Origin: Myxococcales bacterium | GTDB taxonomy: Bacteria; Myxococcota_A; Polyangia; Haliangiales; Haliangiaceae | Reading direction: 5' to 3' | Assembly (NCBI GenBank): GCA_016720595.1 | Contig: JADKKI010000035.1 | Location: forward strand, 42,145-106,144 | DNA: 64,000 bases | Shown: in pieces, positions 50,083 through 58,400 of the stretch | Numbering within the stretch: the stretch's first letter is position 1 | Layout of the letters: each line of letters begins with the position of its first letter | Notes under the pieces: generated by a model | What the model saw: only the letters and a program-made list of their open reading frames with translations | Databases searched by the model: none | Told to the model about the DNA's origin: nothing | Program-made: the position numbers and the translations under genes

Positions 50083-50373
50083 TCAGCTCTCGGACGCAGA
50101 CTTCTTCTTGCGCCGGACGACGACCTCTTCCCACTCCCCATCGTCGTCGGAAGAACCGGCATCGAGCGCCTTCGCGGGCTTCTTGCTCGCGAGCTGCTTC
50201 TTGCCGTCCTTGGTCTCCTTCTTGTCGTCTTCATCGTCACCGTCGACGTTGGAGGCGCGTTTGAAGTTCTTGATACTCCGACCCAACGCGTCGCCAATCC
50301 CCGGCAGCTTGTTGGCGCCGAAGACGACGAGGACGATGAGGAGGATGACAACTAGCTCGCCCATGCCGGGCAT
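50083..50373 (-). CDS. tatA: TatA/E-family twin-arginine translocase subunit
   Basis: A 96-residue protein with the TatA plan: a short periplasmic N-terminus, one membrane helix ([14 protein letters not shown]), the hinge [20 protein letters not shown] containing the FG and the amphipathic helix, then an acidic and basic charged tail. TatA forms the pore used to export folded proteins. The tatB and tatC genes are not nearby. AAGGAGA lies 7 nt before the ATG, a clear Shine-Dalgarno site. Confidence 0.93.
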   Translation of the reverse strand: MPGMGELVVILLIVLVVFGANKLPGIGDALGRSIKNFKRASNVDGDDEDDKKETKDGKKQLASKKPAKALDAGSSDDDGEWEEVVVRRKKKSASES

Positions 50374-50442
50374 GACGGTCTCCTTGGGTTAACGCGCAAT
50401 CTAGCACTGTTTCCGTCGAGGGCTGAAAACCGCCCTGAAAAC

Positions 50443-50472
50443 TTGGTTCATTCCCGTCGAGCCGCCTATGTT
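50443..50472 (+). promoter_or_regulatory. Promoter of the lytic transglycosylase (leaderless type)
   Basis: TTGGTT at 50443-50448 and TATGTT at 50467-50472, spacer 18 nt. The -10 ends 7 nt before ATG 50480 and covers the upstream in-frame ATG at 50468, which is therefore rejected as the start. Confidence 0.55.
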
Positions 50473-50479
50473 CGGGCCT

Positions 50480-52861
50480 ATGCGCGTCGTCGGTCTAGGC
50501 TCGCTGGTCATCTGCGCAGCGGTGGGTCTGGCCCACGCCGATCCTGACACGGTCCATCCGGGACCCCAGGGTGCGCCACCGGTCCAGGCCGGGGAACCTG
50601 TTCTGTCCCAGCAGCTCGATGGCCGCCGTGCCGTCCGCGGCTGCACGGTCGGGGACACCTGCACGGCCCCTGGCGAGGTCATGAAGGAGATCGACGTCGA
50701 GCTGTTCCCGCGTCCGGGGGGCAGCCCGTGGGTCGACGAGCACACCAGCGCGCCGAGCCGGCTCGAGCCAGGCCCGGTCCGCACGGTGGTGAAGCCCAGC
50801 GAGCTCCGCCCGGATCAGCCGTGGCTCGATCAGCTCGAGCTCCCCGATCTGCCGGTCCGGTGGTCGCAGAAGCTCGTCGACTACCTGGTGTTCTACAAGA
50901 ACGATCCGCGGGGGCGCGCGATCATCTCGGGGTGGCTCGTCGATCAGGGCCGCTACAAGGATCTGATCACCTCGTATCTGCGGAAGGCGAAGCTGCCGCA
51001 GGACCTGCTGTACGTGGCGATGATCGAGAGCTCGTACGACAACACCACGCTGTCCTCGGCCGGCGCGCTCGGGCTGTGGCAGTTCATGCCCGAGGGCGGG
51101 AAGATCTACGGCCTCCGGCAGGACCGCTGGGTCGACGAGCGCCGCGATCCGTTCCGCTCGACGATCGCGCAGATGGACTACTTCGCCGACCTCTATCAGC
51201 GGTTCGGCGACTGGCACATCGCGCTCGCGGCGTTCAACGTCGGCTACGGCGCGATGCTGCGCTCGATCGCGCGCTACAACACGAACGACTACTACAAGCT
51301 CTGCGAGTACGAGAACGCGGTCCCGTGGGAGACCTGCCTGTACTCGCCGAAGGTCCTCGCCACCGCGATCGTCGGACATAACCGCGCGCTCTACGGCATG
51401 GACAAGCTCAAGGTCCTCCCGGCGGAGAGCTGGGAGGACGTCTCCGTGCCGACCTCGATGTCGCTCGCGGTGATCGCGCGCGCGGCCGGCGTCAGCGAGA
51501 ACGACGTCAAGCGGCTGAACCCTCACCTCCGTCGCGGCCGCACGCCGCCGGGGGAGCCGGGCTACGTGGTGCGTGTACCCGTGGGCACCAAGGTGGAGGC
51601 GCAGCGCCGGATCGTGGAGCTGCAGACCGAGTGGGATAACTACGATGCGTACGTCGTCGCGCACGGTGAGCGGTTCGAGGACGTGGCGACCACGTTCGGG
51701 ATCTCCACGAGCGCGCTGCGCAAGCTCAACGGCGTCGAGCACGAGTCCGAGATCACCGGCGGCACCGTGCTGGTGGTCCCGCGGATCTCGCCCGAGCAGC
51801 GCGCGAAGAACCAGGCAAAGGCCCGGTCCAAGCTGCTCGGCTCCGGCATCGATCAGAAGGACGGCGAGGCGCTGATCGTGCCGGTCCCCGACAAGGACTT
51901 CATCGCCCTTGGCCAGCAGCGCGTGTTCTACCGCGTGGTCACCGGCGATTCGCTCCGCACGATCGCCAAGGCGTTCGGCGTCTCGGCCGATCAGCTCAAG
52001 GCGTGGAACGGGCTCGATGACGACGCGAACCTCCATCCCAAGATGGTGCTGGTCGCGTGGGTCGCGCCGACCTTCGATGCCGACAAGCACAAGATCGCGC
52101 TGCTCGACGACACCCAGCTCGTGGTCGTGACGCGCGGCTCGCCCGAGCACCTCGACCTCGCCGAGTCCCGGACCGGCCGCGTGCGCGTCGAGTACGTCGC
52201 ACAGGGCAAGGAGAAGCTGTCCGAGATCGCGAAGCGATACGGGATGGGCTCGCACGATCTCGCGCGCATCAACCGGATCTCGTACGAGACCGTGCTCGCC
52301 AAGGGCGACAAGATCATCGTCTACCAGGTCTCCGATCCCAGCCGCTCGAAGCGCGCCGACGAGCAGTGGCGCAAGACCCCACGGGCTCGCCGCGGCAAGG
52401 TCTCCGGCCAGCGCGCCCAGACCACCGCGAGTGCCAAGCGGACCGCGGACGACGACGACGGTGATGATGACGACGCTGCCGACGCGAAGGCCGCGGTGAC
52501 CGACGACGATCAGCAGCCCGACTCGAAGTCCGACAGCAAGGCTGACGACAAGAAGGCCGGCGACAAGAAGGCCGGCGACAAGAAGGCCGGCGACAAGAAG
52601 GCCGGCGACAAGAAGGCCGACAAGAAGTCGGAGCCCGAGGCCAAGGCCAAGAAGTCGGAGCCCGAGGCCAAGAAGCCGGAGCCCGAGGCCAAGAAGTCGG
52701 AGCCCGAGGCCAAGGCCAGGAAGTCGGAGCCCGAGGCCAAGGCCAAGAAGTCGGAGCCCGAGGCCAAGGCCAAGAAGTCGGAGCCAGAGGCCAAGGCCAA
52801 GAAGACGGCGCCTGAGGCCAAGAAGGCGGAGCCCGTGACCCGGCCCACGCAGGTCGATTAA
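50480..52861 (+). CDS. mltD: MltD-type lytic transglycosylase with LysM domains
   Basis: About 793 residues. The signal peptide ends AVGLAHA. The SLT catalytic domain is near residues 150-310: the catalytic Glu is in LLYVAMIESSYDN near 181, followed by SSAGALGLWQFMPEGGKIYG and AALAAFNVGYGAMLRS. Three or four LysM-like modules follow (SLAVIARAAGVSENDVKRLN, RFEDVATTFGISTSALRKLN, SLRTIAKAFGVSADQLKAWN, KLSEIAKRYGMGSHDLARIN), which bind glycan strands. The last 160 residues are a highly charged tail of short repeats. It cleaves peptidoglycan in the periplasm. The charged repeat tail is unusual for MltD. The start is set by the promoter. Confidence 0.93.
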   Translation: MRVVGLGSLVICAAVGLAHADPDTVHPGPQGAPPVQAGEPVLSQQLDGRRAVRGCTVGDTCTAPGEVMKEIDVELFPRPGGSPWVDEHTSAPSRLEPGPVRTVVKPSELRPDQPWLDQLELPDLPVRWSQKLVDYLVFYKNDPRGRAIISGWLVDQGRYKDLITSYLRKAKLPQDLLYVAMIESSYDNTTLSSAGALGLWQFMPEGGKIYGLRQDRWVDERRDPFRSTIAQMDYFADLYQRFGDWHIALAAFNVGYGAMLRSIARYNTNDYYKLCEYENAVPWETCLYSPKVLATAIVGHNRALYGMDKLKVLPAESWEDVSVPTSMSLAVIARAAGVSENDVKRLNPHLRRGRTPPGEPGYVVRVPVGTKVEAQRRIVELQTEWDNYDAYVVAHGERFEDVATTFGISTSALRKLNGVEHESEITGGTVLVVPRISPEQRAKNQAKARSKLLGSGIDQKDGEALIVPVPDKDFIALGQQRVFYRVVTGDSLRTIAKAFGVSADQLKAWNGLDDDANLHPKMVLVAWVAPTFDADKHKIALLDDTQLVVVTRGSPEHLDLAESRTGRVRVEYVAQGKEKLSEIAKRYGMGSHDLARINRISYETVLAKGDKIIVYQVSDPSRSKRADEQWRKTPRARRGKVSGQRAQTTASAKRTADDDDGDDDDAADAKAAVTDDDQQPDSKSDSKADDKKAGDKKAGDKKAGDKKAGDKKADKKSEPEAKAKKSEPEAKKPEPEAKKSEPEAKARKSEPEAKAKKSEPEAKAKKSEPEAKAKKTAPEAKKAEPVTRPTQVD
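52547..52830 (+). repeat. Tandem coding repeats in the transglycosylase tail
   Basis: Four perfect 15-bp units (GACAAGAAGGCCGGC, encoding DKKAG) from 52547 to 52606 and partial units to 52627. They are followed by 15- to 27-bp units encoding KKSEPEAKA-type repeats to about 52830. The copies are nearly identical, pointing to recent slippage. Confidence 0.88.
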
Positions 52862-52933
52862 ACAACGTTCATTGATGCGACCCCGCCCAGGTGGTCGCCT
52901 CATGATGGCGAACCGGTACAAGGAGCGTTTCTG

Positions 52934-53311
52934 ATGACGATGACTCGCAAGCAGTTTCTCCGTACGATCGTGGGCGTCGGTGCCGGCGCCGTGGCAGTCG
53001 CTGCGATCGCCGGATGTGGTGGCGATGATGGCGGTGGCGCGGCGGATGCGGCGCCGAACGTGTGCACCACGCCGAACACCGTGATCCAGACCAACCACGC
53101 AGGCGCGGCGCACGTGATGACGGTCGCGCTCGCGGACGTCAACGCCGGGGTCGACAAGACCTACGACATCATGGGTGCTTCGCTACACACCCATAGCGTG
53201 ACGATCACGGCCGCGCAGTTCGCGCAGATCAAGAACGGTCAGACGCTCGCGCTGACGTCGACGAGCGGTGGCGCGCACACGCACGCCGTGACCGTCATGT
53301 GCGTCAGCTGA
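52934..53311 (+). CDS. Small His-rich lipoprotein, possibly Tat-exported
   Basis: A 125-residue protein. The N-terminus TRKQFLRTIVGVGAGAVAVA resembles a twin-arginine signal with RK in place of RR, and ends in lipobox IAGC. The mature part has a Gly/Asp-rich start, then a beta-rich domain with a histidine cluster (SLHTHSVTITAAQF and GGAHTHAVTVMC), two HTH triplets that could bind a metal or copper. A Tat route would suit a protein folded with a cofactor before export. AAGGAG lies about 8 nt before the ATG. The fold is not recognised. Confidence 0.7.
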   Translation: MTMTRKQFLRTIVGVGAGAVAVAAIAGCGGDDGGGAADAAPNVCTTPNTVIQTNHAGAAHVMTVALADVNAGVDKTYDIMGASLHTHSVTITAAQFAQIKNGQTLALTSTSGGAHTHAVTVMCVS

Positions 53312-53318
53312 CCGCGAC

Positions 53319-54317
53319 CTAGAAGTCGAAGCCGGCGGACATCGAGAGCGTGCGCTGGGACGGCGAGGTGTCCTTGGCGTCGCAGTTCGACGTGGTCGAG
53401 CTCGGCATGCAGGCATCCGTGGTGCCGCTGCGATCGTCGACCGACTTCCCGGCGAGGGCGAACTGCGCCTCGAGGGTCAGCTGGAACACGTAGTACTGGA
53501 GCTTCGCGCCGACCAGGATCCGGTGACGGTAGATGTTGTCCTGGTCGCGGAACACGAAGTTGAAGTCGCTATCGGTCTCGTTGCCGGGCTTGAGCGGATC
53601 GACGTTCGGCGTGGGATCGATCACCTCGCTGCGCGGGATGATCATGAGCAGGTTCCAGCCGACGTACGGATCGAGCCGCCAGGTGCCGCCGATGCCGACG
53701 TGCTTCGAGAGGGTGACGTCGAGCGACGCCACGGTCAGATCGAGCTCGTGCTGCGTCATCATGCGCGAGACCGCGCCGCGGACGGCGAGGCTCGGCAGCG
53801 GGAGCTGGTGGTAGCCCTCGTGGAGGGCCAGCTTCGCGTAGACCTGACCGGTCCAGGTGTGGGAGTCGATCAGGTGGATCGCGCCGGCGCCGATCTCGAA
53901 CGAGGGGACCGGGAACCACATGCCCTTGCGCGCGAACAGGCCCACGGTGCTGAGCGAGCTCGGGCCGTGCGCCACGCCGCCAGCGCCGGAAGGGTCGGGG
54001 CTGCCGGTGCGCGCGCGCCAGTACGCGCCGTTGGGATCGATCGTCGTCGTGGCGTAGTCCACCGTCATCTGGAAGCCGCCGAACCCGACGGTGTCGGCCG
54101 GGGTCAGGAGGTGCGGGGCGAGGACCACACCCATCTGCGACGCGAGTGACCGGAACTCGAGGTTCTGCCCGACCACGCCGGTGAGCGTCCCCATGTTGTC
54201 GGTGATCCGCGTGCCGAGCCGGCTGAGGACCAGGTCGTTGCCATCGGCGGCGGCCAGCCCGGGGGCACCCAGCGTGATGCCCAGCGCGAGCGAGCACGCA
54301 GCGAGACGACGGACCAT
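53319..54317 (-). CDS. Outer-membrane beta-barrel protein
   Basis: A 332-residue protein with a signal peptide (CSLALGITLGAPGLAAAD). The mature chain has alternating hydrophobic strands typical of a barrel (YVGWNLLMIIPRS, HRILVGAKLQYYVFQLTLEA) and ends in an aromatic residue, MSAGFDF, the outer-membrane targeting signature. There are two Cys in a loop near the C-terminus. No transport signature is seen. The promoter TTGACT-N18-TACGCT ends 6 nt before the ATG. It converges with the small His-rich lipoprotein, 7 nt apart. Confidence 0.8.
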   Translation of the reverse strand: MVRRLAACSLALGITLGAPGLAAADGNDLVLSRLGTRITDNMGTLTGVVGQNLEFRSLASQMGVVLAPHLLTPADTVGFGGFQMTVDYATTTIDPNGAYWRARTGSPDPSGAGGVAHGPSSLSTVGLFARKGMWFPVPSFEIGAGAIHLIDSHTWTGQVYAKLALHEGYHQLPLPSLAVRGAVSRMMTQHELDLTVASLDVTLSKHVGIGGTWRLDPYVGWNLLMIIPRSEVIDPTPNVDPLKPGNETDSDFNFVFRDQDNIYRHRILVGAKLQYYVFQLTLEAQFALAGKSVDDRSGTTDACMPSSTTSNCDAKDTSPSQRTLSMSAGFDF

Positions 54318-54323
54318 GGGGGA

Positions 54324-54353
54324 AGCGTAGGCCCCCACCCAACCGGGAGTCAA
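54324..54353 (-). promoter_or_regulatory. Promoter of the outer-membrane protein (leaderless type)
   Basis: On the minus strand TTGACT (54353-54348), an 18-nt spacer and TACGCT (54329-54324), 6 nt before ATG 54317. The -35 overlaps the stop region of the upstream AgmX-type gene. This is the clearest case of the pattern. Confidence 0.65.
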
Positions 54354-55000
54354 CGCGTGAACAGGAACGGGTAGGTGACCTGGACCTCTTCTCCCTCGGT
54401 CAGCGGCGGTAGCTGGAGGCCGGCGAGCGAGTCCCGGAGGCAGAGATCGAACTCGGCGGGTAGCGCCGCATCCTTGTCGTCGGCGAGGCCGCGGGTGTCG
54501 ATCAGCGTGCCCACATCGGGATCACCCGTGAGCGAGAGCTTGGCGACGACGCTGATCTCGTCGGGGACGCCGGTGCCGTGCTTGTCGTAGCACTCGGCGA
54601 GGTACGGGATGACCTCTTTCATGGCGGCGCGCATCGTGGTCTTGAACTGCTCGGGATTGTCCGCGGTCAGGCCGGGGCTGGGAGGCAGGCTCGGCCTGGG
54701 TGCGGCGGGCAGGCTCGGGCCGGCGGGTGCCGAGGTCGCGGCGCGCCCGGAGCGCGCGTCGCGGATCTTGTCGGCGAGCTGCTGCCGCTCGGCGGGCGAG
54801 ACTCGCTGCACGTGCGCAGGTGGCCGAGGCTTCGCATCGGCGACGGTCCCCGAGCTCGCGTGACCGGAGGCGGACGGCTGTGCGGCCTCCGGATCGTGGT
54901 CGCGCCGGAGCACCCAGATCAGGATCGCCGCACCGAGCACGCCGAGCACGAGGGTCGCCTTCACCACGGGAGAGACACGGGCGGTGCCGTCGGGTTTCAT
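54350..55000 (-). CDS. AgmX/PglI C-terminal domain membrane protein
   Basis: A 216-residue protein. One N-terminal membrane helix (VVKATLVLGVLGAAILIWVL) is followed by a Pro/Ala-rich linker and a C-terminal domain of about 110 residues of the AgmX/PglI type: VIPYLAECYDKHGTGVPDEI, the central Cys, LSLTGDPDVG, a second Cys in FDLCLRDSLAGLQLPPLTEG, and the ending VQVTYPFLF. In the best known myxobacterial example, AgmX takes part in gliding motility. It resembles a TonB-like partner in topology. A related domain is in the protein at 56722. Confidence 0.8.
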   Translation of the reverse strand: MKPDGTARVSPVVKATLVLGVLGAAILIWVLRRDHDPEAAQPSASGHASSGTVADAKPRPPAHVQRVSPAERQQLADKIRDARSGRAATSAPAGPSLPAAPRPSLPPSPGLTADNPEQFKTTMRAAMKEVIPYLAECYDKHGTGVPDEISVVAKLSLTGDPDVGTLIDTRGLADDKDAALPAEFDLCLRDSLAGLQLPPLTEGEEVQVTYPFLFTR

Positions 55001-55029
55001 GGGAGCGGAGCTGATGATACACAGCGAGC

Positions 55030-55800
55030 ATGACCGAGTACGCGACGATCCTCGTCGAGCACCAGGGGCCGGTCGCGCGGCTGACGCTGAACCGCCCCGA
55101 CAAGCGCAACCCGATCGGACCTGCCACCTGCGGCGAGCTCGTGCACGCCCTCGCCGCGATCCGTGCCGATGCGGCACTCCGCGTGGTCGTGCTGACCGGT
55201 GCAGGGACCGTGTTCTCCGCGGGCGGCGATCTCGCGGCGATGCAAGCACCGCCGGGTGGGCCGCCACCGGCCACGCTCGTCGAGCTGCTGGTCGCGATGC
55301 ACGATCTCGGCAAGCCGATCGTCGCGATGGTCAACGGTCCGGCGCTCGCCGGCGGGCTCGGGTTGATGGTGGCGTGTGATCTCGTGGTCGCGGCCGACAC
55401 GGCGACGTTTGGCACCACCGAGATCGCCGTGGGCCTGTGGCCGATGATGATCACCGCCGAGATCACGCGCTCGGTCGGGCGGAAGAAGACGCTCGAGATG
55501 ATGCTCACCGGCCGCAAGCTCGATGCCGCCGAGGCGCTCGCCTGCGGCCTGATCAACAAGGCGGTACCGCCCGCGGATCTCGAGCACGCCACCAAGGCGC
55601 TCGCGTTCGAGCTCGCGGATCGGAGCCCGGCCGCGATGTCGCTCGGCCTCCACGCGTTCTATCGCTCGGCCGACATGGAGTTCGAGCCGCAGCTCCGCTA
55701 CCTCCAGGCCGAGCTCGGCCGGGTGCTCGCACTCGAAGACGCCGCCGAGGGCATCGCTGCCTTTCTCGGGAAGCGCAAGCCCGTGTGGAAGGGCCGCTGA
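55030..55800 (+). CDS. Enoyl-CoA hydratase/isomerase family protein
   Basis: A 256-residue crotonase-fold protein. The oxyanion-hole motifs are FSAGGDLAAM near residue 63 and ALAGGLGLMVACDLVVAAD near 108. The region where active hydratases have their first Glu reads FGTTEIAVGLWPMMITAEIT and holds a Glu; the second catalytic Glu position (near 136) is occupied by Leu/Trp/Pro-rich sequence, so it may be an isomerase or another reaction type. It acts on acyl-CoA in fatty acid or amino acid breakdown. It lies alone, divergent from the AgmX-type gene. Confidence 0.87.
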   Translation: MTEYATILVEHQGPVARLTLNRPDKRNPIGPATCGELVHALAAIRADAALRVVVLTGAGTVFSAGGDLAAMQAPPGGPPPATLVELLVAMHDLGKPIVAMVNGPALAGGLGLMVACDLVVAADTATFGTTEIAVGLWPMMITAEITRSVGRKKTLEMMLTGRKLDAAEALACGLINKAVPPADLEHATKALAFELADRSPAAMSLGLHAFYRSADMEFEPQLRYLQAELGRVLALEDAAEGIAAFLGKRKPVWKGR

Positions 55801-55878
55801 TCGCGTAACTCCGCACGAACGGTCGGGTTCCGGGTGTGAGGACTGTGTGAGATGTCGCGGGGGCCGCGCGGACGAACC

Positions 55879-56688
55879 ATGGGGGAGATGAAGCAACTCT
55901 CCCTCCTCGCTCTCCCCGCCCTCCTGTTCGCGAGCGCGCCCGCGATGGCCGCCAGCAACCCCAACCTCAAAGTGACGATGGCGACGCCGAGCGTCCAGGT
56001 CGATCACGTGGGGCACTACACGGTCCGCGTCGCGAACATCGGGAACGCGAACGCTGCCGGTGTCCGGCTGACGATCGCGCTGCCCCGCACGCACACCAGC
56101 CCGCAGGTCTACATCCTCGGGACGCTGGGCGCGCGCGATGGGCGCTGCACCCTCGCGGGGACCTCGTTGACGTGCCTCCTCCAGACGGTGACGCGCAACG
56201 GTGGGTTCACCGACGTCGGGTTCGATGTCTCGCTGCCGTACAGCACGGCGCCGCTCGCGATCACGGCATCGGCGACCACCACGACGCCCAACGAGCAGAA
56301 CGCCGCGAACAACCAGGTGACGATCACGCCGACTCCCACGCCGATCGCGACCCAGCTCGCAGGCGGCTACACCGCGACCAACCGGCACTGCACCGGGACG
56401 GGATTGACGTCGTTCTTCGAGTGCGAGCTGTTCCCGAGCTCGATCGCGGGGTTCGCCACGACGCTCGCGGCGGACAACAGCGTGACGATCACGGGCGAGC
56501 CCACTGTGGATGGCTCGTGGTACTTCGCCGCGCCTGACGTGCTCCACGTCGACTTCGCCGAGGGCGGCAACCCGATCGGCGAGATCAACGCGCGCAGCGT
56601 CGGCAATGGCTGCTTCGAGGGCCCGATGACGTTCTCGACCCCCAGCACGTGGACCGTGATCTACGAGATCTGCGTCGCGCCGCTGTGA
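55879..56688 (+). CDS. Secreted protein with DUF11/CARDB-like domain
   Basis: About 269 residues. A signal peptide (LSLLALPALLFASAPAMAAS) is followed by one DUF11/CARDB-type Ig-like domain (PSVQVDHVGHYTVRVANIGN, VRLTIALPRTHTSPQVYILG, NEQNAANNQVTITPTPTP) and a C-terminal beta-rich part with several Cys (CTGTGLTSFFEC, NGCFEGPM, YEICVAPL). ATG 55879 and ATG 55888 are both possible. It is probably an extracellular adhesive or binding protein; no enzyme motif is seen. Confidence 0.75.
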   Translation: MGEMKQLSLLALPALLFASAPAMAASNPNLKVTMATPSVQVDHVGHYTVRVANIGNANAAGVRLTIALPRTHTSPQVYILGTLGARDGRCTLAGTSLTCLLQTVTRNGGFTDVGFDVSLPYSTAPLAITASATTTTPNEQNAANNQVTITPTPTPIATQLAGGYTATNRHCTGTGLTSFFECELFPSSIAGFATTLAADNSVTITGEPTVDGSWYFAAPDVLHVDFAEGGNPIGEINARSVGNGCFEGPMTFSTPSTWTVIYEICVAPL

Positions 56689-56721
56689 GGCGACTCGCGG
56701 CGTGCGCGCTATGATGTGCGC

Positions 56722-58254
56722 ATGGGTCGCGGGCTCCGGCCGGCCGTGCTCGTCGCCGTGCTCGCGGCGTGCGGTGGAACCAACGCGCGTGACGCAGGTG
56801 CCCGGGCGTCAACGCAGCCGCCGCGGTTGCAGCTCCTGCGCTGTACGTCGGCCACGCCGCTCCCGGTGCTCGCGGATGATGGCGTCAGCTTCGGTGGCTT
56901 GACCAAGGCCGAGACCCTCGAGCTCCGGCGCGCGAAGCGGGTGCCGCCGAGCGTGCGCGGGTCGCAGGTGGTCCTCGGCGCGGCGACGATGCTCGGCACG
57001 TTCGATCGCGCCGTGCTGGCCCGCGTTCTCGGTGCGCAGGTGCCGAGCCTCCGTGCGTGCTACGAGCGCGAGCTGGCGAAGGCCGCCAAGGTGACCGCGC
57101 GCCTCGACGTGGCGTTCACGATCGAGACCGATGGCCGCGTCGCCGGTGTGGCGTCCGGGCTCCGGACCTCGCCCGGGCTCGGCCAGTGTGTGACCCGCGT
57201 GGTCAGCGGGCTCCGGTTCCCCGCACCACCGGGCGGCGTCGCCGTTCGCGTCTCGTACCCGATCACCTTCGACGCGCCGGGTAGCGCCGCACCGACCGCG
57301 ACGAACTGGCTCGAGACCTCCGGCGCGCCGGCGCCCGAGGTGCCGACCTCGCCGTGGACGCCGTTCGCACTCGCCGATGGGACGCCTCTCACGGTCGCAC
57401 CGATCCTCGCCCGGGTCACCGAGACCGCTGTCCGCCAGCGCCTCGATCGCCTCGGCGCGTGCTTCCCTGCGCCGGCGCCCACGGGCTCGTTGCGGATCCT
57501 CCTCCAGCTCGATCCGGGCGGCGACCTGCGCGGCGTGCGCGTGGGCGGCCTCGGCGATCCGGCGAGCGAGGCGTGTCTCCGTCGGGCGCTCGTCGGGTTG
57601 CACGTGCTGAGCCCGACGCTCGATGGTGCGGAGGTCGCCTGTGATCTGTCCCGCGGCGATGCGCAGCGCTTCCGCGTGACACCCGCGAGCTACGAGGTGA
57701 TCACCACGACGGCCCTCGGGATGTCTCACGGTGGGCAGACGTTCGAGCTCGGTGCGAGCGAGCCCGAGCCGCTGCCCGCGAACCAGACCTACCTGATCCT
57801 GCTCCGGCCCGAGACGCCGGGCACGGTGCTCGAGCTCGCGCTTGGCTGGGCGTTCGAAGGGGATGCGACGTTGATCGCCACCGAGCGCGGGGCCGCACCT
57901 CCGGTCCTGGTCGGGGTCGGGCGCTCGACGTTCGCGCTGGGCGATGCGCACGATCCGATCGGCGCGCTCGACGTCTCTCTCGAGGTCACCCGCGATCGCC
58001 TCGCGGTGTGTGTGGGCTCGACCGCCGAGGACGCGGCGCTCGCCGATCCCAGGGCGATCGATGCCCTGCTGGCGCGGCTCGCACAGCGCTGTCGCAAGGG
58101 GACCTGCGCGTCGACCCTCGGCCTCGTGGTCGAGGGTGGTGCCACCGCCGACCGGCTGGTCACGGTCGTCGATGCGGTCCGGCGCGCCGGGTTCGAGCGG
58201 ACGTTGATCGGCGGGGGCGTGGGCTGTCGCGCGGCAAGCGGCTCGCCGCCCTGA
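56722..58254 (+). CDS. Composite AgmX-like / ExbD-like lipoprotein
   Basis: A 510-residue protein with lipobox AVLAAC. Residues about 90-200 form an AgmX/PglI-type domain (VPSLRACYERELAKAAKVTA, TIETDGRVAGV, VTRVVSGLRFPAPPGGVAV, VSYPITF). A second shorter and diverged copy follows (VRQRLDRLGACFPAPAPTGS). The last 140 residues resemble the periplasmic ExbD/TolR domain (ALDVSLEVTRDRLAVCVGST, ADRLVTVVDAVRRAGFERTL). TATGAT ends 6 nt before the ATG, a near-consensus -10, indicating a leaderless mRNA. It may work with a TonB/Tol-like or gliding motor complex; this is inferred from domain type. Confidence 0.75.
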   Translation: MGRGLRPAVLVAVLAACGGTNARDAGARASTQPPRLQLLRCTSATPLPVLADDGVSFGGLTKAETLELRRAKRVPPSVRGSQVVLGAATMLGTFDRAVLARVLGAQVPSLRACYERELAKAAKVTARLDVAFTIETDGRVAGVASGLRTSPGLGQCVTRVVSGLRFPAPPGGVAVRVSYPITFDAPGSAAPTATNWLETSGAPAPEVPTSPWTPFALADGTPLTVAPILARVTETAVRQRLDRLGACFPAPAPTGSLRILLQLDPGGDLRGVRVGGLGDPASEACLRRALVGLHVLSPTLDGAEVACDLSRGDAQRFRVTPASYEVITTTALGMSHGGQTFELGASEPEPLPANQTYLILLRPETPGTVLELALGWAFEGDATLIATERGAAPPVLVGVGRSTFALGDAHDPIGALDVSLEVTRDRLAVCVGSTAEDAALADPRAIDALLARLAQRCRKGTCASTLGLVVEGGATADRLVTVVDAVRRAGFERTLIGGGVGCRAASGSPP

Positions 58255-58259
58255 TCGGG

Positions 58260-58291
58260 CGCGGGCCGGGTCCGGCCATGCCCGGTCGCGC
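58260..58291 (+). terminator. Hairpin after the AgmX/ExbD-like gene
   Basis: Arms CGCGGGCCGGG (58260-58270) and CCCGGTCGCG (58281-58290) pair with one bulge and one G-U around a 10-nt loop, 5 nt after the stop codon. There is no U-run. The rest of 58292-58388 shows nothing I recognise. Confidence 0.4.
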
Positions 58292-58400
58292 CGGCGCGTG
58301 GGTCCGTCCCCACCCAGGTCGGTGGCCTAACCTCGTGGATCTGTGCCGAGGGCAACCGGCACGGAACGTGATGTAGTGCGCCGCAGAGGATATCAACACC

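Noticed and set aside
50468-50479. ATG 50468 as the start of the transglycosylase
   Set aside because: It lies within the predicted -10 (TATGTT); ATG 50480 gives a normal signal peptide.
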